Shown: positions 9,432 to 18,862, counted from the stretch's first letter. The stretch is 64,000 bases of DNA from Acholeplasmatales bacterium (GCA_017454375.1 JAFTDB010000005.1:62001-126000); one strand, 5' to 3'. Numbers and translations: made by a program. The notes: a model not told the origin generated them from the sequence alone.

Positions 9432-9985
9432 TGTTTAAAAACTTTGTGGTAATTAAAGAGATAAATAATAATGTATCTTTAGATGATTTTTATAAATCTC
9501 TTTTTGGAGCTGCCATAAAGTTAGAAAAAACAGGCGAATTCACTGTAATTTATCATAATATTGATGATGAAGAATTAATTAAGAATTCTTTATTAACCTT
9601 AGGTGATGACCTACTTTTATTAATTACAGCTTATATTTCTAATCCACTTTATGATTTGAAAGAGGAATTAAGAATTGCTTTAAATCTTTTAAGTGACGCT
9701 AAAAGTGGGGTTTATAACCTAAAGACAATCTTACTATCTAATGATGATATTAAGATTAAATCTGATGTGTTTAGCTTAATTACTGATAATATGGGCATTG
9801 ATGCCAATTTTATCAAGGTTTTCGTTAAAAATAACCTAAATACAACAAAATCTGCCAAGGAATTATTCATTCATCGTAACACGATGATCTATAAATTAGA
9901 CAGATTTCAAAGAGAAAGAAATTTCGATTTAAGATGCTTTATTGATTGTTTCATCTTATATAATTTACTTGATTCAAAGCTATAA
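9431..9985 (+). CDS. Protein with C-terminal PucR/CdaR-type helix-turn-helix
   Basis: Residues about 130-182 (starting FVKNNLNTTKSAKELFIHRN) match the C-terminal DNA-binding domain of PucR/CdaR regulators, where the signature is TAKxLFIHRNTxxYRL. The protein is only 184 residues; the first 120 do not look like the usual GAF-like or diacid-sensing regions. It overlaps the RDD gene by one base. It may be a small transcription regulator coupled to the membrane protein. Target genes and ligand are unknown. Confidence 0.65.
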   Translation: MFKNFVVIKEINNNVSLDDFYKSLFGAAIKLEKTGEFTVIYHNIDDEELIKNSLLTLGDDLLLLITAYISNPLYDLKEELRIALNLLSDAKSGVYNLKTILLSNDDIKIKSDVFSLITDNMGIDANFIKVFVKNNLNTTKSAKELFIHRNTMIYKLDRFQRERNFDLRCFIDCFILYNLLDSKL

Positions 9986-10009
9986 TGGTGGTAGTGCCAC
10001 CATTTTTTT
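9984..10009 (+). terminator. Rho-independent terminator
   Basis: AATGGTGG / CCACCATT with a five-base loop is followed by seven T. The stem begins inside the stop codon of the HTH protein gene. Confidence 0.85.
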
Positions 10010-10072
10010 GTGAAACAAGATATGAAAACGATATTTCTAAAATAATTTATTATTTTATTAAAAATAGTTTTA

Positions 10073-10081
10073 TGCTATAAT
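10073..10081 (+). promoter_or_regulatory. rluB: Extended -10 promoter of rluB
   Basis: TGCTATAAT is an extended -10 element 23 bases before the rluB start. It is the likely origin of the long plus-strand run that ends at dapB. Confidence 0.6.
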
Positions 10082-10104
10082 CAACTTGATATGTCGAGGT
10101 TTAT

Positions 10105-10830
10105 ATGACTGAATTAGTTAGATTACAAAAATATATGGCTTCCTGTGGGGTGGCCTCAAGAAGAAAAAGTGAAGAATTAATCACTAGTGGTAGAGTTAAG
10201 GTAAATGGCGTAGTCGTTACTGAGCTTGGTACTAAGGTTAGTGATAAGGACGAAGTAGAGGTTGATGGAAAGTTACTTGCCAAAGAAACTAAGGAGTACT
10301 ATGTCATCAACAAGCCTGCTGGATACCTAACTACTAATAGTGATAAGGATAACAGAAAGATAGTAACTGATTTAATTGATAAAAAGCTAGTTAAGGTTAG
10401 ATTATTCTCAGTTGGTAGACTTGATTACAATGTCTCAGGAGCATTAATCCTAACCAATGATGGTGATTTATCTTATAAGCTTACTAGATCACATAAGGCG
10501 ATCAGTAAAACTTATCAGCTACGTCTTGATGGCATAATATCACAAAATGATATTAATAATTTGATTAGAGGGGTTAAATCAAATCTAGAGAAAACTTCTA
10601 GAGCTGATGTCGAGGTTATGACCTTTGATAAGGAAAACAACTCTACTCTTCTAAAAATAAGCTTTACAGCTGATAAAACTTATAATTTATATGAAATATT
10701 CGAATCTTTAGGATATAAGATTAAGAAAATGAAGAGAATCGAGTATGCAGGCATCACTATTGATGGCCTAACAAGTGGTGATTACAGAATGTTAAAGCCA
10801 CATGAAATAAAAAAATTATATAGTTTGTAA
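10105..10830 (+). CDS. rluB: 23S rRNA pseudouridine synthase, RluB/RsuA family
   Basis: The 241-residue protein has an N-terminal S4 RNA-binding domain (RLQKYMASCGVASRRKSEEL) and a pseudouridine synthase domain with the catalytic motif GRLDYNVSGALILTNDG, where the Asp is the nucleophile; the usual Thr-Ser after it is Val-Ser here. It isomerises a uridine in rRNA, in RluB the one in helix 89 of 23S rRNA. RsuA-type 16S activity cannot be excluded by eye. The place upstream of cmk agrees with Bacillus rluB. Confidence 0.88.
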   Translation: MTELVRLQKYMASCGVASRRKSEELITSGRVKVNGVVVTELGTKVSDKDEVEVDGKLLAKETKEYYVINKPAGYLTTNSDKDNRKIVTDLIDKKLVKVRLFSVGRLDYNVSGALILTNDGDLSYKLTRSHKAISKTYQLRLDGIISQNDINNLIRGVKSNLEKTSRADVEVMTFDKENNSTLLKISFTADKTYNLYEIFESLGYKIKKMKRIEYAGITIDGLTSGDYRMLKPHEIKKLYSL

Positions 10831-10853
10831 TAAATTAACATTTATGTTAAAAT
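10824..10853 (+). promoter_or_regulatory. cmk: Possible internal promoter of cmk
   Basis: TTTGTA and the extended -10 TGTTAAAAT, with 18 bases between the boxes, lie in the 42-base gap before cmk. A small inverted repeat (TTAACAT-TT-ATGTTAA) overlaps the -10. The call rests on motif resemblance only. Confidence 0.4.
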
Positions 10854-10872
10854 AGATTATTGAGGTTTATAT

Positions 10873-11541
10873 ATGAGAAATTTTGTCGTAGCAATAGATG
10901 GTCCTGCTGGTAGCGGTAAGTCATCAATATCAACAATCGTGTCACAAAGAACAGGTTTCACTCACGTTGATACTGGTGCAATGTTTAGAGCAGTAACCCT
11001 ATATGCCCTTGAAAACAATATAAAATTAGATGATGAAAATGCTTATGGATTTTTAGATGATCTTAAGCTTATTTTCAAAAACGATCACACTTACTTAAAT
11101 GGTAGAGATGTATCAAACGAAATTAGAACTGATATCATCACTAACAATGTATCTACAGTAGCTAAAATAGCTAGAGTAAGAGAAAAAATGATTGAGTATG
11201 AACGTGAATCAGCAAAAGAAGGCTTAATTTTGATGGATGGTAGAGATATTGGTACTGTGGTATTACCAAATGCCGATTTAAAGGTATTCTTAACCGCATC
11301 AAAGGAAGAAAGAGCTAAAAGAAGGTTAAAGGAAAATCTAGAACGTGGTATCGAAACAACCTATGAACAAGTATTAGAAGATATCATCGCTCGTGATTAT
11401 AAAGATTCTCACAGGGCAATCGCACCTTTAAGATGCCCAGAGGATGCAATAGTATTAGACACTACTGATTTGACTATCGAACAAGTAGTTGAAAAATTAA
11501 TCGAATTAATAGATAGAGGTATGGGAAATGGAAGAATTTAA
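10873..11541 (+). CDS. cmk: Cytidylate kinase
   Basis: Cmk phosphorylates CMP and dCMP to the diphosphates. The P-loop AIDGPAGSGKSS lies at residues 8-19, and HVDTGAMFRAVTLYAL and LMDGRDIGTVVLPNADLKVFL are standard Cmk motifs. The length of 222 residues is typical. The start has TGAGGT upstream. It precedes an S1-domain gene, as in Bacillus cmk-ypfD, and its 3' end may overlap that gene by 14 bases. Confidence 0.95.
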   Translation: MRNFVVAIDGPAGSGKSSISTIVSQRTGFTHVDTGAMFRAVTLYALENNIKLDDENAYGFLDDLKLIFKNDHTYLNGRDVSNEIRTDIITNNVSTVAKIARVREKMIEYERESAKEGLILMDGRDIGTVVLPNADLKVFLTASKEERAKRRLKENLERGIETTYEQVLEDIIARDYKDSHRAIAPLRCPEDAIVLDTTDLTIEQVVEKLIELIDRGMGNGRI

Positions 11542-12889
11542 GATGGAAGATATCGTTATTAAAAGATATCGCTTAGGGGAAAAAGTTAAAGGTACTGTAG
11601 TACAAGTTGAAGATAAGACTTTAACACTTGACTTAGGTACTAACTTAGAAGGTGTAATTCATTTGAATCACTTTACTAAGGACAAGGATGTTGTAACATT
11701 CAAGGGCTTAGTTAAAAAAGGTGATGAAATTGAAGGTGAAGTATCAAAAATCACTGATGAACACATCTTCTTATCAAGATTGAATCTTTTAAAGGATGAA
11801 TCATTCAAAGAGCTTGTAGATGCTAAAGAAGAAGGCAAGGTAATCTCAGCTAAAGTAGTTAAAGAAGTTCCTGGTAAAGGTTACTTACTAAACTATATCG
11901 GCTTTGAATTATTTATGCCAATGAGCCAATCTGGTAAGAATGTAGCATTAAAATCTAACTTAGATGCAAAGGTAATCGAGGTTGATGAAGCTAAAAAGCG
12001 TGCTGTAGTATCTGCTAAGGTTGTTGAAAGAGCTAAGGAAGATGAAGCAAGACAAGCTGAATATGACAAAATCAATGTAGGCGATGTTCTACATGGTGTT
12101 GTAACAAAAGTATTAAATTACCAAGTATTTGTTAAGGTTGGCAATTTACAAGGTATTATTAAAGCAAAGGATGTAGCTCATGAATTCGTTAATGTAATGG
12201 ACGTTTTACATGAGGGAGATACTTTAGATGTATCAGTAATTTCTAAAGAAAATGGCAAATTAGCCTTCTCTAGAAAAGCATTAATCAAATCTCCATTTGA
12301 ATTATTCATTGGTGAACAAAAAGTAGGAGATAAGATTGTTGGTAAGGTTACTAATAAGCTTCAATTTGGTTTGTTATTAGAGGTTGCACCAAACTTAAAA
12401 GGCTTATTACATGCATCTGAATATTCTCATAATCCTAACGATAATTTCAATAACTGTGTAATTATCGGTGATGAGGTTGAAGTAGCAATTCTAGCTATCG
12501 ATCCTAAGACTGAAAAGATTAGCTTATCTAGAAAGGCTTTAATGGACAATCCATGGGAAAGAGTTACAGCTAAGCAATATGATTTAGTAGATTTCAAGGT
12601 TGAAGAAATCTTATCAAATGGCTTAAAGGTAACTGCTTGTGGCGTAGATGGATTCATTCCTCTAGGTGAAGCAATTGAAGATAGAAGTAAAGATTTAAAT
12701 ACTTATTTCAACAAAGGTGATGAAGGTAAAGCTGTAATCACTGAAATTAATAAAAATGAGTGGAAGCTTGTTTTATCAATTCTAAAACACCAACGTGAAG
12801 AAGAAAGAAAATCATACGAAAAGTATTTAGAGAATGAAGAAGTAACTTCAACTATTGGTGATCAATTTAAGGATTTACTTCAAAAATAA
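11528..12889 (+). CDS. rpsA: S1 RNA-binding domain protein (RpsA-like, YpfD type)
   Basis: The 453-residue protein has four S1 modules; the last two are clearest, with FELFIGEQKVGDKIVGKVTN and the end KISLSRKAL. It resembles the Bacillus RpsA homologue YpfD, which has fewer S1 repeats than the enterobacterial ribosomal S1 and whose role in translation is less certain. Two starts are possible: ATG 11528, eight bases after AGAGG and overlapping cmk, or ATG 11543, nine bases after GGAAG and one base past the cmk stop. I keep the first. The gene lies between cmk and der. Confidence 0.85.
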   Translation: MEEFKMEDIVIKRYRLGEKVKGTVVQVEDKTLTLDLGTNLEGVIHLNHFTKDKDVVTFKGLVKKGDEIEGEVSKITDEHIFLSRLNLLKDESFKELVDAKEEGKVISAKVVKEVPGKGYLLNYIGFELFMPMSQSGKNVALKSNLDAKVIEVDEAKKRAVVSAKVVERAKEDEARQAEYDKINVGDVLHGVVTKVLNYQVFVKVGNLQGIIKAKDVAHEFVNVMDVLHEGDTLDVSVISKENGKLAFSRKALIKSPFELFIGEQKVGDKIVGKVTNKLQFGLLLEVAPNLKGLLHASEYSHNPNDNFNNCVIIGDEVEVAILAIDPKTEKISLSRKALMDNPWERVTAKQYDLVDFKVEEILSNGLKVTACGVDGFIPLGEAIEDRSKDLNTYFNKGDEGKAVITEINKNEWKLVLSILKHQREEERKSYEKYLENEEVTSTIGDQFKDLLQK

Positions 12890-12914
12890 TAATAAATAGT
12901 AGTAGGTGAAAATT

Positions 12915-14219
12915 ATGTTACCACATGTTGCGATTGTAGGTAGACCTAACGTAGGTAAATCTACCTTATTTAATCGAATTATTGGACAAAGAATCTCCAT
13001 AACAGATGATCAGCCTGGGGTAACTAGAGATAGATTATATCAAAAAGCATCATGGATGCTTAAGGATTTCTACATGATTGATACAGGGGGCATTGAGATT
13101 AGTGATGCTCCCTTTTTAGAAGAAATAAAGGCTCAAGTAGAAATAGCTATAGAAGAAGCTGATGTAATTATATTTCTAGCTGACGTTAGATCAGGCTTAT
13201 CTGAGGATGATGTATATGTAGCAAGAATGCTACAAAAAACTAAAAAGCCAGTTGTATGTGCTGTAAATAAAGTAGATGATCAAAAATTCAAAGATGATAT
13301 CTACGATTTTTATGCTTTAGGCTTTAATGATGTTATTCCTGTATCTGCCGCTCATGGTATCGGTGTAGGTGATTTACTTGATAAGGTAATTAGCTATTTC
13401 CCACAAAAGGAATACAAGGACTTAGAAAATGTTATAAAATTTGCGATTGTTGGTAGACCTAATGTAGGTAAATCATCACTTGTAAATGCTTTGTTAAATG
13501 AAAATAGAGATATCGTATCTAATATCGCAGGTACAACTCGTGATTCAATTGACTCAAGCTTTAGATACCAAAACCAAGACTATGTAGTAATCGATACGGC
13601 TGGTCTTCGTAAAAGAGGTAAAATCTACGATAATGTAGAAAAATATGCCCTACTAAGAAGTGTAGGTGCCATTGAAAGAGCTGATGTATCAGTTTTAGTA
13701 ATCGATGGTGCACAAGGCATAATTGAACAGGATTTACATATCGGTGAATATATTGAAGAATTCAATAAGCCATGTATTATAGTAGTTAATAAATGGGATT
13801 TAGTTAAAAAGGATACTAATACCATGAAATGGTTTGAAGAAGAAATTAGAGGCAAATTCAAATATCTAGAATTCGCTCCAATTGTCTTTATTTCAGCTTT
13901 AGAGAATAAACGTATTCCAACTATGTTTGACGCTATAAATAAGGCTTATGAGGCCTTCCATAGACGTATCACAACATCTACATTCAACGATGTTATCCAA
14001 GACTCTGTATTAATGTTCCCACCATCTGAATTCAATGGTGGTAAATTGAAGATATATTATGCAACTCAAACAGGAATTGAGCCTCCAACATTTGCCTTTT
14101 TCTGTAATGAGCCTAAATATCTACACTTTTCTTATTATCGTTATTTAGAAAATCAAATTCGTAAGAACTTTGATTTCTTTGCGACTCCAATCAAGATTGA
14201 AATGAGGAAGCGAGACTAA
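12915..14219 (+). CDS. der: Ribosome biogenesis GTPase Der (EngA)
   Basis: Der has two tandem GTPase domains and a KH-like C-terminus and acts in 50S subunit assembly. Both P-loops are present (GRPNVGKSTLFNRI and GRPNVGKSSLVNAL), with G3 motifs DTGGIE and DTAGLR and G4 motifs NKVD and NKWD. The C-terminal KH-like region ends KIEMRKRD, typical of Der. I chose ATG 12915, which gives 434 residues and follows AGGTG; the in-frame GTG at 12906 overlaps that ribosome site. The stop overlaps the gpsA start (TAATG). Confidence 0.96.
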   Translation: MLPHVAIVGRPNVGKSTLFNRIIGQRISITDDQPGVTRDRLYQKASWMLKDFYMIDTGGIEISDAPFLEEIKAQVEIAIEEADVIIFLADVRSGLSEDDVYVARMLQKTKKPVVCAVNKVDDQKFKDDIYDFYALGFNDVIPVSAAHGIGVGDLLDKVISYFPQKEYKDLENVIKFAIVGRPNVGKSSLVNALLNENRDIVSNIAGTTRDSIDSSFRYQNQDYVVIDTAGLRKRGKIYDNVEKYALLRSVGAIERADVSVLVIDGAQGIIEQDLHIGEYIEEFNKPCIIVVNKWDLVKKDTNTMKWFEEEIRGKFKYLEFAPIVFISALENKRIPTMFDAINKAYEAFHRRITTSTFNDVIQDSVLMFPPSEFNGGKLKIYYATQTGIEPPTFAFFCNEPKYLHFSYYRYLENQIRKNFDFFATPIKIEMRKRD

Positions 14220-15220
14220 TGAAGGTATCAGTTATTGGTGGCGGTGCATGGGGTACAACCCTTGCTCAGCTTTTAAATGACAATGGAAATGAAGTATTAA
14301 TTGAAGATATTAACCAAAAATTTGTTGATGATATTAATACACTACATATTCATCCAACTTTTAATATTGCAATATCAGATGAAATTAAAGCCACTTCATC
14401 ACTAAAAGAGGCTTTAGACTTCTCTGACATTATTGTTCTTTGTATCCCTACAAAATTCGTACGTTCTGAGCTTACAAAGATCAATGAATTAATTACTACT
14501 AAAAAGCTATTCATCAATGTATCAAAGGGTATAGAACCAGATACATCTAAAAGAATTAGTGAATTAGTTTATGAATTAATTGATAAAAAGAATTTAAAGG
14601 GATATGTCGTATTATCTGGTCCATCTCATGCTGAAGAGGTAATCTTACGTAAGGTTACATCTTTAGTTTGCGCATCTTATGAGGAGGATAATGCCTTATT
14701 CGTACAAAATCTATTTAATAACCCTAAATATCTACGTACATATCGTTCTGATGATGTAATAGGTGTTGAGGTTGGTGGCGCAATGAAAAATGCAATAGCC
14801 ATCGTTTCTGGTGCCTCTACAGGCCTAGGACTAGGTGAAAATGCTAGAGCATTCTTAATTAGCCGTGGTATTAAAGAGATTTTAGCAATTGCCCTAGCAC
14901 TTGGTGCTAATATGCAAACAATTTACGGCTTAAGTGGTGTAGGTGATTTGATTGTTACAGCCTCATCTATGAATTCACGTAATTTCAAATGTGGTTTAGC
15001 AATTGGTCAAGGTAAATCACTAGAAGAGGCTCAAGGCAGCATTAATCAGGTAGTAGAAGGTATTAGAGCTATTGAGGCTGGTTATGAAATTGGCTTAAAA
15101 TATAACCTTGATTTACCAATCTTTACTATCGCTCATAAGGTAATCAATAAAGAAGTTGATATTAGTAATGCAATTTCTCTACTATTAAGCAGAGATTTAA
15201 AATCTGAAAAATATTGGTAG
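14219..15220 (+). CDS. gpsA: Glycerol-3-phosphate dehydrogenase [NAD(P)+]
   Basis: GpsA reduces dihydroxyacetone phosphate to sn-glycerol 3-phosphate for phospholipid synthesis. The dinucleotide motif GGGAWGTTLA is at residues 7-16, and VEVGGAMKNAIAIVSG holds the catalytic Lys region. The length of 333 residues is normal. The der-gpsA order is the Bacillus arrangement. The start is coupled to the der stop by a one-base overlap. Confidence 0.95.
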   Translation: MKVSVIGGGAWGTTLAQLLNDNGNEVLIEDINQKFVDDINTLHIHPTFNIAISDEIKATSSLKEALDFSDIIVLCIPTKFVRSELTKINELITTKKLFINVSKGIEPDTSKRISELVYELIDKKNLKGYVVLSGPSHAEEVILRKVTSLVCASYEEDNALFVQNLFNNPKYLRTYRSDDVIGVEVGGAMKNAIAIVSGASTGLGLGENARAFLISRGIKEILAIALALGANMQTIYGLSGVGDLIVTASSMNSRNFKCGLAIGQGKSLEEAQGSINQVVEGIRAIEAGYEIGLKYNLDLPIFTIAHKVINKEVDISNAISLLLSRDLKSEKYW

Positions 15221-15229
15221 GTAATTAAT

Positions 15230-16453
15230 ATGGATGATATTTATATTGATTTAGCTAAAAAATATGGAACACCTTTATATGCATATAACTTAAATATGAT
15301 AAAGACTCAGATTGAGAACTTTTTAAAGTATTTTAAATCTGATCTTTTTGATACGGAAATTTCTTATGCATCTAAGGCTTTATCTATTAAAGAAATCATA
15401 AAGGTTGTTAAATCATATAATTTATCCTTAGATGTAGTATCACTTGGTGAATGCTACACAGCTATAGAAGCTGGCTTTAACCCTAAAAATATATATTTCC
15501 ATGGTAATAATAAAACCATAGAAGAAATAGATTATTTACTTAAAAACAATGTTGGATGTGTAGTAGTCGATTCTTTAGATGACTTAGCTAATATAGATAT
15601 GGAGGCTAAGAAGCTTAAAAAGGGAATTAATGTCTTAGTAAGGCTAAATTTAGGTATTGATGCTCATACACATAAATACATTAATACATCTTATATTGAT
15701 TCTAAATTTGGTATCATCTATAAATGTGATGAATTTTATTCTATTATGGATTTATTATATAAATCTAAGAATCTAAAATTCATTGGCTTTCATTCTCATA
15801 TCGGCTCACAAATCTTTGATTTAAAGGCTTATGAGAGTGAAATTGATAAATTTATTGATGTTATTAAGGATTATAAAGAAAAATTAGTTATTAATTTAGG
15901 TGGCGGATTTGGATGTCGTTATACACTTGAAGATAGCCCTGCCCCTATTCCAGTAGTGATGAAGAATATCATCACCTATACTGAAAATAAATTAAAAGAA
16001 AATGATTTAGAAATAGCTAAGCTAATGATAGAACCAGGTAGATCTATCGTTTGTGAGGCTGGATCTACAATCTATACAATTGGAAATATCAAAAAAACTC
16101 CAAATAGATTATATTATTTTGTTGATGGTGGTATGGCTGATAATATAAGACCTGCCCTATATCAAGCAAAATATGAAGCCTTTATACCAGGAGCTGAGGG
16201 TAAAGAGGAAGTAACTATCGCAGGTAAATGCTGTGAAAGTGGCGATATATTAATTGATAAGGTTAAATTACCTCTAGCTAAAAAAGGTGATTTATTAGTT
16301 GTAAGATCAACTGGTGCCTATGGCTATTCTATGGCTAGTAACTACAACAAGCTATTAAAGCCTGCGGTAGTATTTTATGATTTAGAAAATCATACTGATA
16401 AGCTAGTAGTTGAGCGTGAAACCTTAAAACATTTATTAGATGGTGAAAAATAA
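15230..16453 (+). CDS. lysA: Diaminopimelate decarboxylase
   Basis: LysA is a PLP enzyme that decarboxylates meso-diaminopimelate to L-lysine. The PLP Lys is in SYASKALS (Lys49), followed by HSHIGSQI, the phosphate-binding NLGGGFG, EPGRSIV, CCESGDIL with the second-subunit Cys, and GAYGYSMASNYN. All active-site motifs look intact, so the enzyme should need a meso-DAP supply. It starts the lysine/DAP group and overlaps the next gene by one base. Confidence 0.95.
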   Translation: MDDIYIDLAKKYGTPLYAYNLNMIKTQIENFLKYFKSDLFDTEISYASKALSIKEIIKVVKSYNLSLDVVSLGECYTAIEAGFNPKNIYFHGNNKTIEEIDYLLKNNVGCVVVDSLDDLANIDMEAKKLKKGINVLVRLNLGIDAHTHKYINTSYIDSKFGIIYKCDEFYSIMDLLYKSKNLKFIGFHSHIGSQIFDLKAYESEIDKFIDVIKDYKEKLVINLGGGFGCRYTLEDSPAPIPVVMKNIITYTENKLKENDLEIAKLMIEPGRSIVCEAGSTIYTIGNIKKTPNRLYYFVDGGMADNIRPALYQAKYEAFIPGAEGKEEVTIAGKCCESGDILIDKVKLPLAKKGDLLVVRSTGAYGYSMASNYNKLLKPAVVFYDLENHTDKLVVERETLKHLLDGEK

Positions 16454-17256
16454 TGAAATTTTATAAGATGATTTCATTAAATAATGATTATTTAGTAACT
16501 GAATATGAAACTGGTAAGGACTTTGCTGAAGTAGCTAAAAAGGTTTGTAATAGAACCAGAGGAATAGGAGCTAAAGGATTAATCGTATGTAAAAAAGAAC
16601 CACTAGAGATAGTAGGTTATAATCATAAGGGTGAAGAAATTGTCTCTGATATAGCGATGATTTCTATTTTTACACGCTTTATTTATGATCATAAATTCAT
16701 CACTAAAAGAGGCTTTGATATCTTTAATCAAACATACAAAGAAACCATCCTAATTGATAATTTAGAGCCATTTAAGGCCTCTATGATGCTACATAGGGCA
16801 CCTAGCTATGAAAAATCAATGATGGGAATTATGACAATTGGTGAGGTGTTTGGTAGAGTAATTAGTGTAAATGATATCAAGATTACTATCTATCCACTAT
16901 ATTATTATGGTACTCACACAATTGTGTTTGTTGATGATTTTAGATCAAAATCTGTATTATACCGCAAGAAAATTGCTGAAAATGAAATATATATTAAAAA
17001 ATCATTAATTGATTTTGTTAAGGTAGATAAAAAGAGTATTGAGGTTATGACATATAACCCAGATGATGATACTTTATCAGAAAACTTAAATGCCGCAATG
17101 GCCGCATTTTATGTTATGAATAAGATTAGTATGTGTAAAAACAAACTTACAGTAAAACTAGAATCAAATGAGCTAAAGCTCGAGCTTGATAAGAATAACT
17201 GTTGTAAGATTGATTTAGATTCACAATATATATTTAATTTAGATATGGAGGTTTAA
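16453..17256 (+). CDS. DapF-like protein lacking both catalytic cysteines (probable pseudoenzyme)
   Basis: The 267-residue protein follows the DapF fold pattern: KMISLNNDYLV (family KMHGLGNDFxV), NRTRGIGAKGLIV (DRRxGIGADGLLV), YNHKGEE (FNADGSE) and GTHTIVFVDD (GNPHxVxFVDD). DapF epimerises LL-DAP to meso-DAP with two cysteines. Here the segment equal to QCGNGARC reads SDIAMISI, putting Asp66 at the first Cys, and that equal to QACGSGAC reads LSENLNAA, putting Glu210 at the second. It should not racemise by the known mechanism. The gene is intact, lies between lysA and dapA and is coupled to lysA, so it is probably maintained. Epimerisation may come from another gene, or meso-DAP from a dehydrogenase; a regulatory or structural role is inference. 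Confidence 0.7.
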   Translation: MKFYKMISLNNDYLVTEYETGKDFAEVAKKVCNRTRGIGAKGLIVCKKEPLEIVGYNHKGEEIVSDIAMISIFTRFIYDHKFITKRGFDIFNQTYKETILIDNLEPFKASMMLHRAPSYEKSMMGIMTIGEVFGRVISVNDIKITIYPLYYYGTHTIVFVDDFRSKSVLYRKKIAENEIYIKKSLIDFVKVDKKSIEVMTYNPDDDTLSENLNAAMAAFYVMNKISMCKNKLTVKLESNELKLELDKNNCCKIDLDSQYIFNLDMEV

Positions 17257-17259
17257 GCC

Positions 17260-18138
17260 ATGTTAAGAGGTAGTTTAGTAGCATTAGTAACACCATTTAA
17301 TAGTGATGGTAGCGTTAATTATGATGAGCTAGAAGGCTTACTTGAATACCACTGTGATAAATCTGATGGTATTGTTATTTTAGGTACGACTGGTGAATCA
17401 TCAACCCTAAATTTCGAGGAAGAAGAAAAAATTGTTGAATTTAGTGCTAAAATCATCAACAAAAGAGTTCCTTTAATAGTAGGATCTGGTTCAAACGAGA
17501 CCGAAAAGGCTGTAAAGATGTCTTATAAATATTCACGTCTTGGTGCCGATTATCTACTAGTTATTACTCCTTATTACAATAAAACTAATGAAAGTGGCTT
17601 GATCAGCCATTTTGAGGCGATTGCTGAGGCTTCAGCATGCCCAATTATTTTATATAACGTACCTTCTAGAACTGGTATGTCTATACCTATAAGTGCTTAC
17701 GCAAGACTTTCTAAAAACCCTAAAATAGTAGGTGTTAAGGAAGCATCTGGTAATATGTCATATACTATGAAGATTACTAAATATTTATCAGAAGATTTCT
17801 TCTTACTATCAGGTAATGATGATATCATTGTCCCAATGATGTCAATTGGTGCCAAGGGCGTAATTTCAGTACTTGCAAATGTAGCCCCTGTACAAACTAA
17901 AACTATGTGCGATTTATGTCTAAAGGGTGAATTTAAGGCCGCAAATAAGATTCAAGTAAAGCTTCTTGATTTTATCAATGCGTTATTTATTGAGGTTAAC
18001 CCAATTCCAGTTAAGGCTATTATGTCATTCTTAGGCTGGGATACTAAGGTATATCGTGCACCACTAGATGCGCCAACTGAAGAAGATTATGAAACTATAG
18101 TCTCTACTTATGAAAAGCTAAGGGAGGATATTTTCTAA
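17260..18138 (+). CDS. dapA: 4-hydroxy-tetrahydrodipicolinate synthase
   Basis: DapA condenses pyruvate with aspartate semialdehyde, the first committed step to DAP and lysine. The GTTGESSTL motif (residues 42-50), Tyr132 and Arg137 in LYNVPSRTG and the Schiff-base Lys160 in GVKEASG are present. The length of 292 residues is typical. The GGAGG ribosome site is inside the end of the upstream DapF-like gene, and the stop overlaps dapB. Confidence 0.96.
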   Translation: MLRGSLVALVTPFNSDGSVNYDELEGLLEYHCDKSDGIVILGTTGESSTLNFEEEEKIVEFSAKIINKRVPLIVGSGSNETEKAVKMSYKYSRLGADYLLVITPYYNKTNESGLISHFEAIAEASACPIILYNVPSRTGMSIPISAYARLSKNPKIVGVKEASGNMSYTMKITKYLSEDFFLLSGNDDIIVPMMSIGAKGVISVLANVAPVQTKTMCDLCLKGEFKAANKIQVKLLDFINALFIEVNPIPVKAIMSFLGWDTKVYRAPLDAPTEEDYETIVSTYEKLREDIF

Positions 18139-18839
18139 TGATCGCAGTTGTAGGATATGGAGCTATGGGTAAGCTCATTTATGAGGCAATAGATGGCGAA
18201 AAATGTGTAGTAGCCCCTGAATGTGAATATAAAACATTAAATGAACTACCATATAAAGTAGATTCAATTATTGATTTTTCTAATCATAATAATCTAGATA
18301 TGGTACTTAATTATGCCAAATCACATAAAATCCCTGTTGTAATTGGTACTACTGGATATAGTGATGAAGAATTAAATAAGATTAAAGAAGCTTCTAAAAT
18401 AGTGCCTATTATGCATTCATCTAACTATTCTGTTGGCATAAATTTATTAAATAAATTACTTCATGAAATTACGCCAATTTTAAAGGATAATTATGATATT
18501 GAAGTATTAGAAGCTCACCATAATAAGAAAAAGGATGCCCCATCTGGTACATTACTTACTCTTTTAAAGACCTTAAAGGAAGAAACAGGCTATGAAGTAG
18601 CACTTGATAGAACTACCTCAAAGCCACGCCAAAAGGAAGAAATAGGTGTATCAGTTGTTCGTGGTGGTACAATTGCCGGCACTCACGAGGTAATGTATCT
18701 AGGTGATGATGAAGAAATCATCCTAACACATCGTGCATCTAGTAAGAAAATATTTGTTAGTGGAGCATTAAAGGCTCATGCCTGGTTATTAGGCAAATTG
18801 CCAGGATTATATACAATGGAAGATGTTTTAAATGATTAA
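18138..18839 (+). CDS. dapB: 4-hydroxy-tetrahydrodipicolinate reductase
   Basis: DapB reduces the DapA product with NAD(P)H to tetrahydrodipicolinate. The N-terminal VGYGAMGK nucleotide-binding motif, VIGTTGYS, and the catalytic motif EAHHNKKKDAPSGT are present. At 233 residues it is somewhat shorter than the common 265, with a shortened N-terminal domain. It is the last gene of the run that began with rluB; a terminator follows directly. Confidence 0.95.
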   Translation: MIAVVGYGAMGKLIYEAIDGEKCVVAPECEYKTLNELPYKVDSIIDFSNHNNLDMVLNYAKSHKIPVVIGTTGYSDEELNKIKEASKIVPIMHSSNYSVGINLLNKLLHEITPILKDNYDIEVLEAHHNKKKDAPSGTLLTLLKTLKEETGYEVALDRTTSKPRQKEEIGVSVVRGGTIAGTHEVMYLGDDEEIILTHRASSKKIFVSGALKAHAWLLGKLPGLYTMEDVLND

Positions 18840-18862
18840 TACCAGATTTCTGGTATTTTTTA
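18838..18862 (+). terminator. Rho-independent terminator after dapB
   Basis: AATACCAGA / TCTGGTATT with a two-base loop is followed by T residues. The stem starts within the dapB stop codon. Confidence 0.85.
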
